Assembly: GCA_045533115.1 (NCBI GenBank)
Contig: JAZSHF010000005.1
Span: 3,900 to 67,899, forward strand
Length of the DNA: 64,000 nt
Reading direction: 5' to 3'
Origin: Colimorpha_A sp045533115
GTDB lineage: Bacteria > Bacillota > Clostridia > Oscillospirales > CAG-272
Shown in pieces: positions 41,647-50,361 of the stretch. Below the pieces are notes generated by a model, which did not search any database, had not been told where the DNA came from, and saw nothing but the letters and a program-made list of their open reading frames with translations. Every line of letters begins with the position of its first letter. Position 1 is the stretch's first letter. Made by a program: the position numbers and the translations under genes.

Positions 41647-42888
41647 ATGGTAGAAGAAACACTCCGCTTTTTGACCGAAAATGACCCCGAGGTCGGAAAG
41701 GCAATAGAAGCAGAGTTCGAGCGTCAGTGCGACGGCATCGAGCTTATCGCATCGGAAAACTTCGTTTCCCCCGCAGTAATGGCGGCGGCAGGAACCATTC
41801 TTACGAATAAATACGCAGAGGGATATCCGGGCAAGCGCTACTACGGCGGCTGTGAAAAGGTCGACGTAGTCGAGGATATCGCGCGCGACCGCGCAAAGAA
41901 GCTCTTCGGCGCAGAGCACGCGAACGTTCAGCCCCATAGCGGCTCGCAGGCAAATACCGCAGTGTACGTTGCGCTTCTTCAGGCGGGAGATACCGTAATG
42001 GGTATGTCGCTTGCGGACGGCGGACACCTCACACACGGAAGCCCCGTAAACATCTCGGGTCTTTACTATAATTTCGTTTCCTACGGCGTCGACCCCGTAA
42101 CTCACCTTATCGACTACGATAAGCTTGAAGCACAGGCAATGGAGGTCAAGCCGAAGCTCATCGTCGCAGGTGCGTCGGCATATCCCCGCGTTATCGACTT
42201 TGAGAGAATGTCTGAGATAGCAAAGAAGTGCGGCGCATATCTTATGGTAGATATGGCACACATCGCAGGACTTGTTGCGGCAGGACTTCATCCGAACCCC
42301 GTTCCCTACGCAGACGTAGTTACGACGACTACTCATAAGACGCTTCGCGGCCCCCGCGGAGGACTTATCCTCTGCCGCGAGGAGCTTGCAAAGAAGATAG
42401 ATAAGGCGATATTCCCCGGAATCCAGGGCGGACCGCTTCTTCATATCATCGCCGCAAAGGCAGTATGCTTCGGCGAGGCACTCAAGCCCGAGTTTAAGGC
42501 ATATCAGGAGCAGATCGTAAAGAACGCAAAGGTTCTTGCAGATACTCTCGTCAGTGAGGGCTTCGACCTCGTATCGGGCGGAACCGATAACCACCTTATG
42601 CTCGTTGACCTTCGTAACTTCAACGTAACGGGCAAGGAAATGGAGCACCGTCTTGACGAGGTACATATCACCGCAAACAAGAACGCCATTCCGAACGATC
42701 CCGCAAGTCCCTTTATCACAAGCGGTATCAGAGTAGGCACCCCCGCCGCAACGACGAGAGGTCTTAAGGAAGAGGATATGGTAACGATCGGTAAGCTCAT
42801 CAAGCTCGTTGCTTCCGATTTTGAAAACTCCGCTGATTATATCAGAGCCGAAGTCAAGAAGCTCTGCGAAAAGTATCCGCTTTATTAA
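41647..42888 (+). CDS. glyA: Serine hydroxymethyltransferase
   Basis: PLP enzyme that turns serine into glycine and feeds one-carbon units into tetrahydrofolate. From the ATG at 41647 (GTGAGG site) it has 413 residues. Motifs: IELIASENFVSPAV (about 29-42), PHSGSQANTAVY, and TTTTHKTLRGPRGG with the PLP lysine (about 223-236). Length is normal. It has its own promoter and terminator. Confidence 0.97.
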   Translation: MVEETLRFLTENDPEVGKAIEAEFERQCDGIELIASENFVSPAVMAAAGTILTNKYAEGYPGKRYYGGCEKVDVVEDIARDRAKKLFGAEHANVQPHSGSQANTAVYVALLQAGDTVMGMSLADGGHLTHGSPVNISGLYYNFVSYGVDPVTHLIDYDKLEAQAMEVKPKLIVAGASAYPRVIDFERMSEIAKKCGAYLMVDMAHIAGLVAAGLHPNPVPYADVVTTTTHKTLRGPRGGLILCREELAKKIDKAIFPGIQGGPLLHIIAAKAVCFGEALKPEFKAYQEQIVKNAKVLADTLVSEGFDLVSGGTDNHLMLVDLRNFNVTGKEMEHRLDEVHITANKNAIPNDPASPFITSGIRVGTPAATTRGLKEEDMVTIGKLIKLVASDFENSADYIRAEVKKLCEKYPLY

Positions 42889-42905
42889 GCGTAATTACCC
42901 GAAAT

Positions 42906-42940
42906 AAAAACTCCGTTTTCGAGGGAAAACGGAGTTTTTT
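42906..42940 (+). terminator. Terminator of glyA
   Basis: AAAACTCCGTTTTC / GAAAACGGAGTTTTTT hairpin right after glyA. Confidence 0.9.
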
Positions 42941-42970
42941 GAGGAAGATAAAGACAGACAGGGAAAAATT

Positions 42971-43885
42971 ATGCACTACATAGTCCTCGACCTTGAATGG
43001 AACCAAGCGCTGTCCCGCGAGCAGTTCGTGACCGAACCGGTCAAGCTGCGCGGCGAGATCGTGCAGATCGGTGCGGTGAAGCTCGACGGCAGCTTCAACA
43101 CTGTGGACGTTTTCAAAATAATGATATCTCCGCGCCACTACAAAATAATGAATTATAAGGTGCGCGAGCTGACGGGGATCCGCACGTCAGACCTGAAGCG
43201 CGGACACGCCTTCCCGACCGCATACCGCCTTTTTACGAAGTGGTGCGGATCAGAATGCACGCTCCTTACCTGGGGCTGTGACGATATTCCGATGCTGAAG
43301 GACAATATGACGCTGCACGGTATCGACACCGAGTCGCTCCCGCCGCATTATGACGTTCAGCCGATATTTGATTCGCAAATAACCAAGGAAAAACGCCAGC
43401 ACTCGCTTACTGCCGCGATGGAAATACTGAACGAGCCGCCGTTTGAAGCACACGACGCATTAAACGACGCGCTCAGCACGGCGGCGATCTGCCGGCATCT
43501 TGATATGGAAGCGGGCTTTAACGGCTATGACGATATAACGAGAAGCTCAAAGCTCCCGCCGATCGGCAAGAGCTTTGCGAAATTCAGCGAAATTTTGAGG
43601 GACGAAGAGGTAAACACCTTCGTCTGCCCCGAATGCAGAAGGCTTCTGCAAAGCGGCGAATGGGTCTCGTGCCGCAGAGGCAAGGTAATGTCGAAGCTCG
43701 ACTGCGAATGCGGCGGAAAATATCTTGCATTCCTGTTTTGCATCAAAAATAAGGACGGCACCTACCGCGTCGGACGCAAAATGCCTGCCCGCGAGGAATC
43801 AGACGACGCCTATTACGCGAAAAAACACGCTCAAAGCGAGGAGTGGCACAAAAAGAGGGCTGAACGCACCCTTGTGAATGCCTGA
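42971..43885 (+). CDS. DEDDh 3'-5' exonuclease with C-terminal zinc ribbon
   Basis: 304 residues. The RNase T/DnaQ-type fold has VLDLEWN (Asp, Glu; residues about 5-11), a later acidic motif in LTWGCDDIPML, and HDALNDALSTA (His and Asp, about 157-167), the DEDDh catalytic set. After it, about residue 218-260, come cysteines CPECRR, a single C and CECGG that look like a zinc ribbon. The nuclease part resembles the KapD/oligoribonuclease-like group; whether DNA or RNA is cut is unknown. The gene is separate from glyA (terminator between). Confidence 0.85.
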   Translation: MHYIVLDLEWNQALSREQFVTEPVKLRGEIVQIGAVKLDGSFNTVDVFKIMISPRHYKIMNYKVRELTGIRTSDLKRGHAFPTAYRLFTKWCGSECTLLTWGCDDIPMLKDNMTLHGIDTESLPPHYDVQPIFDSQITKEKRQHSLTAAMEILNEPPFEAHDALNDALSTAAICRHLDMEAGFNGYDDITRSSKLPPIGKSFAKFSEILRDEEVNTFVCPECRRLLQSGEWVSCRRGKVMSKLDCECGGKYLAFLFCIKNKDGTYRVGRKMPAREESDDAYYAKKHAQSEEWHKKRAERTLVNA

Positions 43886-43897
43886 ATACCAAGGGTA

Positions 43898-43926
43898 TTG
43901 CATTTTTTTGAGGAATAGGGTATAAT
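43898..43926 (+). promoter_or_regulatory. Promoter of the PyrE-like gene
   Basis: TTGCAT (43898-43903), 17-bp spacer, TATAAT (43921-43926), 26 bp before the start. Confidence 0.65.
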
Positions 43927-43952
43927 GATAAAAAGCGAAAAGGAGAATTCCT

Positions 43953-44600
43953 ATGCCGACAGATAATATTTATGAAATAAAGACGAATAAGAGCAACCTG
44001 TTTCTGCGCGTAGCGCGCGGTCACTTTGCAACGAGCCATAGCCATATAAACTATTATATCGACGTGACGAAGCAAAAGACGCGTCTGTCCGAAGCGAAGG
44101 CGGTCGGGGCGGAGCTTGCCGCACATTATATCGGAAGCTCTGTCGTGAATACCGTGCTTTGCCTTGACGGAACCGAGGTTATAGGCGCTTGCCTTGCAAA
44201 TGAGCTTACAAAGACCTCGTACGCGGGGATCAATTCGAATCAGACGATAAACGTTCTGACCCCTGAGTATACGGCGGGAAACCAGCTGCTCTTCCGCGAC
44301 AGCGTTTCTCCGATGATAACGGGCAACCGCGTGCTTATCCTTGCCGCATCGATCGTAACGGGCTTTACGGCGCGCGGTGCGATTGAAGCGATCCGCTACT
44401 ACGGCGGAGACGTGGCGGGCGTTTGCTCAATATTTGCTATCGCAGATGAGTGTATGGGATATCCCGTTTGCTCGATATTTGATCTAAAGGATCTGAACGA
44501 TTACGTCAGCTACGGCTCGCACGAATGCCCTATGTGCAAAAACGGTCAGAAGATAGACGCGTTGATAAACCGCTTCGGCCATTCAAAGCTTGAATATTGA
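43953..44600 (+). CDS. Orotate phosphoribosyltransferase-like protein
   Basis: 215-residue type I PRTase-like protein. The PRPP loop that normally reads (V/L)xxDD(V/I)xTTG appears as LILAASIVTGFT (about 129-140), without the acidic pair, while the T-G part is kept. A CPMC motif near the end (about 193-196) suggests a zinc-binding tail. This matches a clostridial subgroup annotated as orotate PRTase, but the missing acidic residues make true catalysis doubtful. No other pyrimidine genes are nearby. Has its own promoter and terminator. Confidence 0.8.
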   Translation: MPTDNIYEIKTNKSNLFLRVARGHFATSHSHINYYIDVTKQKTRLSEAKAVGAELAAHYIGSSVVNTVLCLDGTEVIGACLANELTKTSYAGINSNQTINVLTPEYTAGNQLLFRDSVSPMITGNRVLILAASIVTGFTARGAIEAIRYYGGDVAGVCSIFAIADECMGYPVCSIFDLKDLNDYVSYGSHECPMCKNGQKIDALINRFGHSKLEY

Positions 44601-44603
44601 TAT

Positions 44604-44630
44604 AAAAAGAGCCCTCATGGGCTCTTTTTT
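44604..44630 (+). terminator. Terminator of the PyrE-like gene
   Basis: AAAAAGAGCCC-TCAT-GGGCTCTTTTTT hairpin immediately after the stop. Confidence 0.9.
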
Positions 44631-44667
44631 GTCGCTTTCCATGTGAGAGAATAGATCGAACGCCCTC

Positions 44668-44786
44668 TTGCCTTCTCCGGCGGGAGAAGGTGACGCCGAA
44701 GGCGTCGGATGAGGTGTAGGTTGCGAAGCAACCGTATGCCAAAACAAAGTAACATCATTTTTGTGCGGGCGACCATCGGTCGCCCG
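44668..44786. repeat. Half family B element and a family A hairpin
   Basis: CCTTCTCCGGCGGGAGAAGG half at about 44668-44720, then GGGCGACCATCGGTCGCCC at 44766-44786 (core variant, no GTAG foot). Confidence 0.78.
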
Positions 44787-44804
44787 TCTGTTTAACTTCA
44801 AAAT

Positions 44805-44830
44805 AAAAACGCCCCAATGACGGGGCGTTA
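44805..44830 (-). terminator. Terminator of the murI-side genes
   Basis: Hairpin ACGCCCC-GTCATT-GGGGCGT with TTTTTA on the minus strand, 20 bp beyond the small protein gene. Confidence 0.8.
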
Positions 44831-44850
44831 ATTACAAAAAGAGGTTTATA

Positions 44851-45129
44851 TCATTTGTATCTCGACATCTCAATCTCCCATAGCTCGTCAATGCTCTTGT
44901 CTTTGTCGGAGAACCAGTAGATCGACACCTTGCGATATATATGCAGGTCGCCTTTGTTGCTTCCGTCGGGGCTTGATGCTAAATACTTGTTCCAAACGAC
45001 GATCTTATAGGTGAGGGAGGCGTAAACCTTTGTTCCACCGTCCTTGCAGGTGCTTTGCGGAATAGGTAAAAACAAGATGGTTGCTACCGTTATAACTATG
45101 ACGATCGAAGCTATAAGTATCTTTTTCAT
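44851..45129 (-). CDS. Small secreted or anchored protein, unknown function
   Basis: 92 residues from the ATG at 45129, with an excellent AAGGAGG site. One N-terminal hydrophobic helix (MKKILIASIVIVITVATILF), then STCKDGGTKVYASLTYKIVVWNK and a polar C-terminus with YRKVSIYWFSDKDKSIDELW. It resembles small YASLTYKIVVWNK-type proteins that I recall only as hypothetical in Clostridia. It follows murI by 17 bp and shares its direction. Confidence 0.75.
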   Translation of the reverse strand: MKKILIASIVIVITVATILFLPIPQSTCKDGGTKVYASLTYKIVVWNKYLASSPDGSNKGDLHIYRKVSIYWFSDKDKSIDELWEIEMSRYK

Positions 45130-45146
45130 TTTTACCTCCTTAAATT

Positions 45147-45935
45147 TCAATATTCATTTATATTTATCTTCTCAACCGTTCCGTTTATCTCTTTTCCAAG
45201 GAAAAGAGAAGCGTTCGCAACGAACGTCGTCGGGTCGTCGCTGACGTAGTAGCTGACCGAACCGTTTCCGCCGCTCTCCGTTTTTCCAAGCACTTCAAGC
45301 GCCTTTTTTGCCGCCTCGGCACCGGAATTTATAAGAGTAACGTTCGGAAGCACCTTTGAGATGACGCCCGCAATTATCGGATAGTGCGTACAGCCGAGAA
45401 TGAGCGTGTCGGCACCGCTCTCTCTTATCCCTGAAAGATAATGCTCGACCGTCAGGCGGGTTATCTCGCAGTTATCGGAAATAAATCCGTTCTCAACGAG
45501 CGGAACGAAAAGAGGACACGCCTGCGTTATTACCTCGGCGTCGGGCGAAAGCTTCTTTATCTCGCGCTCAAACGCACCGCTTCTTATTGTCGCGGCAGTT
45601 CCGATGACGGCGATCTTGCCGTTTTTCGTTGCCTTGACCGCCGCCTCGGCAGACGGCTCGACGACACCGATGACGGGAATCGGAAGAGTTGCCTTGAGAT
45701 GGTCTATCGACGTCGTGCTGACGGTACCGCAGGCGACGACGATGGCGTCGACCTCTTTGCTCATCAAAAACGCGGCGTCCTGAGACGCGTATTTGGTTAT
45801 CGTGTCAGAGGAGCGGTTTCCGTAAGGAACACGTCCTGTGTCGCCGAAGTATATAAGCTCCTCGCTCGGCGAGAGCGTGAGCATTTCCTTAATGGCGGTA
45901 AGTCCGCCGAGACCGCTGTCAAAAATTCCTATCAT
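45147..45935 (-). CDS. murI: Glutamate racemase
   Basis: Makes D-glutamate for peptidoglycan. 262 residues; both active-site cysteine motifs are intact: VACGTVSTTS (about 67-76) and LGCTHYPII (about 178-186); it starts IGIFDSGLGGLTAIKEM, the family's first motif. Eleven bp separate it from the upstream HD gene. Confidence 0.96.
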   Translation of the reverse strand: MIGIFDSGLGGLTAIKEMLTLSPSEELIYFGDTGRVPYGNRSSDTITKYASQDAAFLMSKEVDAIVVACGTVSTTSIDHLKATLPIPVIGVVEPSAEAAVKATKNGKIAVIGTAATIRSGAFEREIKKLSPDAEVITQACPLFVPLVENGFISDNCEITRLTVEHYLSGIRESGADTLILGCTHYPIIAGVISKVLPNVTLINSGAEAAKKALEVLGKTESGGNGSVSYYVSDDPTTFVANASLFLGKEINGTVEKININEY

Positions 45936-45946
45936 AATAACCTCAA

Positions 45947-46522
45947 TTAAAGCTCGTCGAGCGAATAAGAGAACGCATCAAGCATATTTTCCCTGAAATA
46001 ACGAAGCTCGTCGCTGTCGATGCTGTCGAGGATCGCTTCGGTCGACCTTCTCGCCGCGGTAAATTCGCGGTTGCCTGCCGCTTCTTCGGTAAGACACTTT
46101 ATGTAAGCGCAAAGCTTGTCGGCAATTTTCACGAGCCTGACACTCTCGGCGTCGGCTTCGGCCGGCGTGAGCAGGCCCTCATAGGTCGGGCGGAGCTCAG
46201 GCGGAAGCTTTGAAAGCAACCGCTCGATCGAGTGGCGCTCGATTTCGGTGTAATCGCGCTTCGTTTCGGGGCTGAAATACTTGATCGGCGTCGGGAGATC
46301 CCCCGTGAACACCTCTGCGGCATCGTGAAACAGAGCAATGGCGGCAACACGCTCGGGATCGTAGCTTTTGCCGAAAACGGTGTTGCCGATAACGGCGAGC
46401 GCGTGAGCAATGACTGCCGCCTCGGCGGTATGCTCGGCGAGCGTTTCGCGCGTGACGGAGCGCATCAGCCCCCATCTCGTTATGTATTTTTGTCTGAAAA
46501 GCAGTGCGTAGAAGCTGTTCAT
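45947..46522 (-). CDS. HD-domain 5'-deoxynucleotidase (YfbR-like)
   Basis: 191 residues from the ATG at 46522 behind GAGG; a longer in-frame extension would run into the promoter. HD motifs: LAEHTAEAAVIAHAL (first His), ALFHDAAEVFTGDLPTPIKYF (HD pair and the YfbR-type GDxPTP), and KIADKL later. YfbR proteins remove phosphate from deoxynucleoside monophosphates. Operon: this gene, murI, small protein. Confidence 0.9.
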   Translation of the reverse strand: MNSFYALLFRQKYITRWGLMRSVTRETLAEHTAEAAVIAHALAVIGNTVFGKSYDPERVAAIALFHDAAEVFTGDLPTPIKYFSPETKRDYTEIERHSIERLLSKLPPELRPTYEGLLTPAEADAESVRLVKIADKLCAYIKCLTEEAAGNREFTAARRSTEAILDSIDSDELRYFRENMLDAFSYSLDEL

Positions 46523-46553
46523 TTCTATATCCTCGTTTTCGGTTTGCTTCCTT

Positions 46554-46582
46554 ATTATATCATTATATACGCACATTGTCAA
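46554..46582 (-). promoter_or_regulatory. Promoter of the yfbR-murI operon
   Basis: Minus strand TTGACA (46577-46582), 17-bp spacer, TATAAT (46554-46559). Confidence 0.78.
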
Positions 46583-46950
46583 GGCGGTGAAGAAGTTTGC
46601 GGAGGACTGAGGCGGCGCGCAAAAAACACCGATATCGGATGTGTAGAATTTTGCGTTCATAATTTGTGGGGTTTGCACAAAATGCGAAATATGTCGACTT
46701 TGTTGTTAAAGTTGACAACAAAAACCCAAAAGGTAAACAAAAATTACTCTTAATCGGCGAAAATTACGCAAATTACAACCGATATAAGACCTTGCAAATG
46801 CCGAAAGGTAAATACAAATTACTCAAAGCGGTTTTAATCAGTTCCAAAATTGCATCAATATCCCGCAAAAAAAGGTTCAGAGACGGCTCAAAGCGTTCGA
46901 TTTTCGGACGCAAAATCGCCCTACTGCTTAAAAAGCGCATCGTGCGCGTA

Positions 46951-46979
46951 TTGACAGTACAAAAAAATTATGTTATTAT
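46951..46979 (+). promoter_or_regulatory. Promoter of the large transport operon
   Basis: TTGACA (46951-46956), 17-bp spacer, TATTAT (46974-46979). Bases 46583-46950 upstream are AT-rich with no convincing gene; an inverted repeat TTTGTTGT / ACAACAAA lies near 46707-46732. Confidence 0.75.
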
Positions 46980-46991
46980 ACTATAGTATAA
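46976..46991. promoter_or_regulatory. 16-bp palindrome over the start site, possible operator
   Basis: TTATACTATAGTATAA is a perfect palindrome covering the -10 box and the predicted start of transcription. Confidence 0.55.
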
Positions 46992-47255
46992 AAAACAAAG
47001 GGGATATTCTGCCCTTTTTAGGGTTTTGAGTGTCCTCGGGGGCACCCTTTCGGATGAAATTTCTTATCCTGCCTCCCGCCGACGGCGTAGCCGAGCGGCA
47101 GGTCGAAGAGGATTAGTGATAGGAACGGTTTGATATGCCGACCGGTTCAGAGGAACAAACGGCGTAAAAGGTCACTTTCGGATTGATCCGGGCTGCGAAC
47201 GGATCAGCCAAGCGTATTCCCCCGCAAGCAAAATACCACAGGAGGAAAAAGATTG
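46987..47255 (+). ncRNA. Long structured 5' leader of the transport operon
   Basis: About 270 nt between the promoter and the first gene. At least three stems are visible: GTGTCC/GGGCAC near 47030-47046; CCTGCC/GGCAGG enclosing CGCCGACGGCG near 47070-47103; GATCCG/CGGATC near 47195-47215. No classical terminator or recognised riboswitch motif is seen. A cis-acting RNA element is inferred; no known class is assigned. Confidence 0.5.
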
Positions 47256-50200
47256 ATGCAACATTCATTCTTTACGAAGGTACTTTCGGGATTTCTCTCG
47301 TTTGTACTTCTGTTCGGCGGTATCTCCGTGCTCCCGACGAGCGCGGCGGAATCGGAAGCTGACGTAATTGCCGATCTGCTTACCGACATACCGTTCCATG
47401 ACAATCTTGCCATCGGTGACGCCGGCCAGCCGTATCTCTCGTATGCCGAGAAGCATGCCGCTGACAAGGCGGAAAGCGAGGAAGTGATCGACGCGATCGA
47501 TTACGACCCCGCGAACACGACCGCAAACGTCGAGATCCTTAAGGATTTCGAGGGCAAGGGCGACGTTCTTTATATGCCCGAATCGGGAAAGACGTCGTGG
47601 AAGGTAGAAATACCTAAGACCGCTAAATACGCGATCAAGATAGAGTACTACCCGATAGCCGAGAAGGACGGCGTTAAGGTGTCTACTCTTACGACGATAG
47701 AGAGAACTCTCTATATCGACGGCTACATTCCCTTCTCGGAGGCAAGATATTTCTACTTCCCGAGAAACTGGGCGTACACCGAGTTTGACTACCGCAAGGA
47801 CGGAACCTGCATATTCCCGACCGACGCAGCGGGAAACGACATCCGTCCCATACGTTACGAGAAGCCGCAGTGGCAGGAGTATTATCTGCGCGACTGGCTC
47901 GGCTATACGATGGAGCCCTTCCAGTTCACGCTGACCGAGGGCGAGCGCGTGATTACCTTTGAGGCAAACCGCGAGCCTATCGTTATCTCGAAAATCACGC
48001 TTTATCCCTACGACGCTCCCCCTACCTACTCGGAATTTGTCGAGCAGAAGAAGGCAGAGGGCGTGAAGATCATTGAAAAGGCGCTCGGGGGAAAGATAAA
48101 GGTTCAGGCAGAAAACCCGACCCTTATCTCTAACGCTAACCTTTTTCCGCAGAACGACCGTACCTCGTCTCTTACCGAGCCGCAGGACCCTCAGCAGATC
48201 CGCTACAACATCGTTAACAGCACGACCGTTAACGAATGGATGAAGTATACGGTCGAGGTACCCGAAACGGGACTTTACCGTATCGCTATCCGATTCCGTC
48301 AGAATTCGCTGATCGGTATGTTCACGTCAAGACGTATTCTTATCAACGGCGAGCTTCAGTTCCAAGAGGCGTCGAACATACGCTTCAAGTACAGCTCGTC
48401 CTGGCAGTCGTCTTATGCGTCAAACGGTGAACACACCTTCCTTTTCTACCTCGAAAAGGGTACGAATGAGATCACCTTCGAGACCGTTCTCGGCGATATG
48501 ACCGAGTACGTTTACGAGATCGGTAATATGATCGACAAGCTGAATATTGCGTACAAGAAGATACTTCAGCTTACAGGACCTACCCCCGACGCTTACCGTG
48601 ACTACGGCTTCAAGCGCCTCGTTCCCGACGCTATCGATACTATCGTTCAGGCGTCGAAGGATCTTTACCGCATCGCCGACGAGCTCGAGGCAATTACGGG
48701 CGAGCTCGGCGACCAGGTCGCAACACTTAATACTATCGCAATGCTCTTTGCGAAAATGAAGGACGAATATAAGATCGCTCCTAACTTCGTAACCTTCAAG
48801 AACTACATAATCGCGCTGTCAAACTGGCTCTACGCGTCCCTTTCACAGCCCCTTAAGGTCGACTACTTCACCGTACAGGGAACTAAGGACGGTCTTCCTA
48901 AGGCAAAGGCGAATTTCTTTGAGGTCATCTGGTTCGAGATCAGAGCGTTCATCGGCTCCTTCTTTATGGACTATACGACGGTCGACTTCAAGGTCAAGAA
49001 GGGCGAAACGGTTGATAAGAGCATGGTTATCGAGCAGTGGATCACCTCGGCACTCGGCCGTGAGGACGCGCTCATAACCCGAGGACTTATAGACGAACAC
49101 TTTACGTCCCAAACGGGAATACAAGTCAAGATGAAGGTCATAACGGTAGGCCTTACGGAGGCGATCCTCGCCAATATGGGACCGGATATTGCCGAAATGT
49201 CGTCGGTTGACACAATTACGTGGGGTCTGCGTGACGCAGTCAAGGAGCTTGACACGATGGACGGCTTTGAGGAAACTATCGCAAACCTCGACCAGGCGGC
49301 GCTGACTCCCTTACAGATGAAAAATGCAAAAGGTGAGTTCCATACCTACGGTATCCCGTCGTATATGGACTTCTATATGATGTTCTACCGCTCCGACGTT
49401 CTTTACGAGAACGGCGTTAAGGCGCCGAATACGTGGGAGGAGCTTTACGATATTCTTCCCGCGCTTCAGGCGGCCGACCTTGAGATCGGTATGCCCGGCG
49501 GCGTTACCGGAACCAGTGTAGCGGTTGACGGTCTTATCGGACTTAAGTTATTCCTCTATCAGATGGGCGGCGAGCTCTATGAAAAGGACGGATACAGAGT
49601 AAGTCTCGACGGTAACACCGCTCTTGATGCGTTTGAAACTCTTTGTAATATGTTCTCAAAGTACAAGTGCTCGGTCAACTACGACCTCACCCGTTTCCGT
49701 ACGGGTGAAATTCCGATCTACTTCGGAACCGCTGTCGGTACCTATAACACCCTTATGTCCTACTACGATATCCGCGGACTTTGGGAAATGGCTCCTCTTT
49801 GCGGCATGGAGCAGCAGAACGAGGACGGCACAGTAACGATCAACCGCACCTCCTTCGTTTCGGTCGCATCGAGAGTTATCCCGAGAGGCGGCTCGAAGAA
49901 GGCGGTACAGAATTCCTGGGAATACATCAAGTGGATGGCACAGCCTGAAACTCAGAAGCTCCTCGGACGCGAAACCATCATGGTAAACGCAAACCCGACG
50001 ACGAAGTATAACGCTCCGACGATCGACGCGCTTCTCGGCCAGGCGTGGACCGATGAGGAGCTTGCTGCTCTTCGTGAGCAGACCAAGTGGCTTGCAGGTA
50101 TCCCCGAGTATCCCGGCAATTACATTATCGGTACTTACGTAAACTCCGCGTTTATGAACGTGTATAACACCTCCTCCGACGCTGCGGAGCAGCTTCAGGA

Positions 50201-50324
50201 CCGTGTCGTTTACATCAACAAGGAAATTGCGCGTAAGCGTGACGACTTCAAGATGGACTATATCGACATTAAGGGTAAGTACCATTCGGGAAGATATTAT
50301 ACGAACCCCGAATACAAGAAGTAA
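47256..50324 (+). CDS. Very large extracellular solute-binding protein (carbohydrate ABC importer)
   Basis: 1022 residues, about twice the size of a normal sugar-binding protein. Signal peptide about residues 1-30 (KVLSGFLSFVLLFGGISVLPTSAA), then two beta-rich carbohydrate-binding-like segments (about 90-270 and 290-430, each with the NEWMKYTVEVPETGLYRIAIRFR type pattern), a helical spacer, and a C-terminal type 1 binding-protein fold (about 580-1000: GPDIAEMSS, YGIPSYMDFYMMFYRSDVL, PNTWEELYDIL). No lipobox is seen, so it may stay attached by other means or bind the wall. A strong AGGAGG site precedes it. First gene of the operon; the ligand, probably a large glycan or oligosaccharide, is not known. 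Confidence 0.87.
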   Translation: MQHSFFTKVLSGFLSFVLLFGGISVLPTSAAESEADVIADLLTDIPFHDNLAIGDAGQPYLSYAEKHAADKAESEEVIDAIDYDPANTTANVEILKDFEGKGDVLYMPESGKTSWKVEIPKTAKYAIKIEYYPIAEKDGVKVSTLTTIERTLYIDGYIPFSEARYFYFPRNWAYTEFDYRKDGTCIFPTDAAGNDIRPIRYEKPQWQEYYLRDWLGYTMEPFQFTLTEGERVITFEANREPIVISKITLYPYDAPPTYSEFVEQKKAEGVKIIEKALGGKIKVQAENPTLISNANLFPQNDRTSSLTEPQDPQQIRYNIVNSTTVNEWMKYTVEVPETGLYRIAIRFRQNSLIGMFTSRRILINGELQFQEASNIRFKYSSSWQSSYASNGEHTFLFYLEKGTNEITFETVLGDMTEYVYEIGNMIDKLNIAYKKILQLTGPTPDAYRDYGFKRLVPDAIDTIVQASKDLYRIADELEAITGELGDQVATLNTIAMLFAKMKDEYKIAPNFVTFKNYIIALSNWLYASLSQPLKVDYFTVQGTKDGLPKAKANFFEVIWFEIRAFIGSFFMDYTTVDFKVKKGETVDKSMVIEQWITSALGREDALITRGLIDEHFTSQTGIQVKMKVITVGLTEAILANMGPDIAEMSSVDTITWGLRDAVKELDTMDGFEETIANLDQAALTPLQMKNAKGEFHTYGIPSYMDFYMMFYRSDVLYENGVKAPNTWEELYDILPALQAADLEIGMPGGVTGTSVAVDGLIGLKLFLYQMGGELYEKDGYRVSLDGNTALDAFETLCNMFSKYKCSVNYDLTRFRTGEIPIYFGTAVGTYNTLMSYYDIRGLWEMAPLCGMEQQNEDGTVTINRTSFVSVASRVIPRGGSKKAVQNSWEYIKWMAQPETQKLLGRETIMVNANPTTKYNAPTIDALLGQAWTDEELAALREQTKWLAGIPEYPGNYIIGTYVNSAFMNVYNTSSDAAEQLQDRVVYINKEIARKRDDFKMDYIDIKGKYHSGRYYTNPEYKK

Positions 50325-50361
50325 TCACTGCTGAATTTACATCGAAAAGGAGTAAAACATC

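Noticed and set aside
41539..42666. 375-codon leftward frame opposite glyA
   Set aside because: Antisense of glyA; Cys/Leu-rich false frame caused by codon bias.
46666..46986. 106-codon frame upstream of the transport operon
   Set aside because: Low-complexity Lys-rich translation that runs through the operon promoter; no ribosome-binding site.
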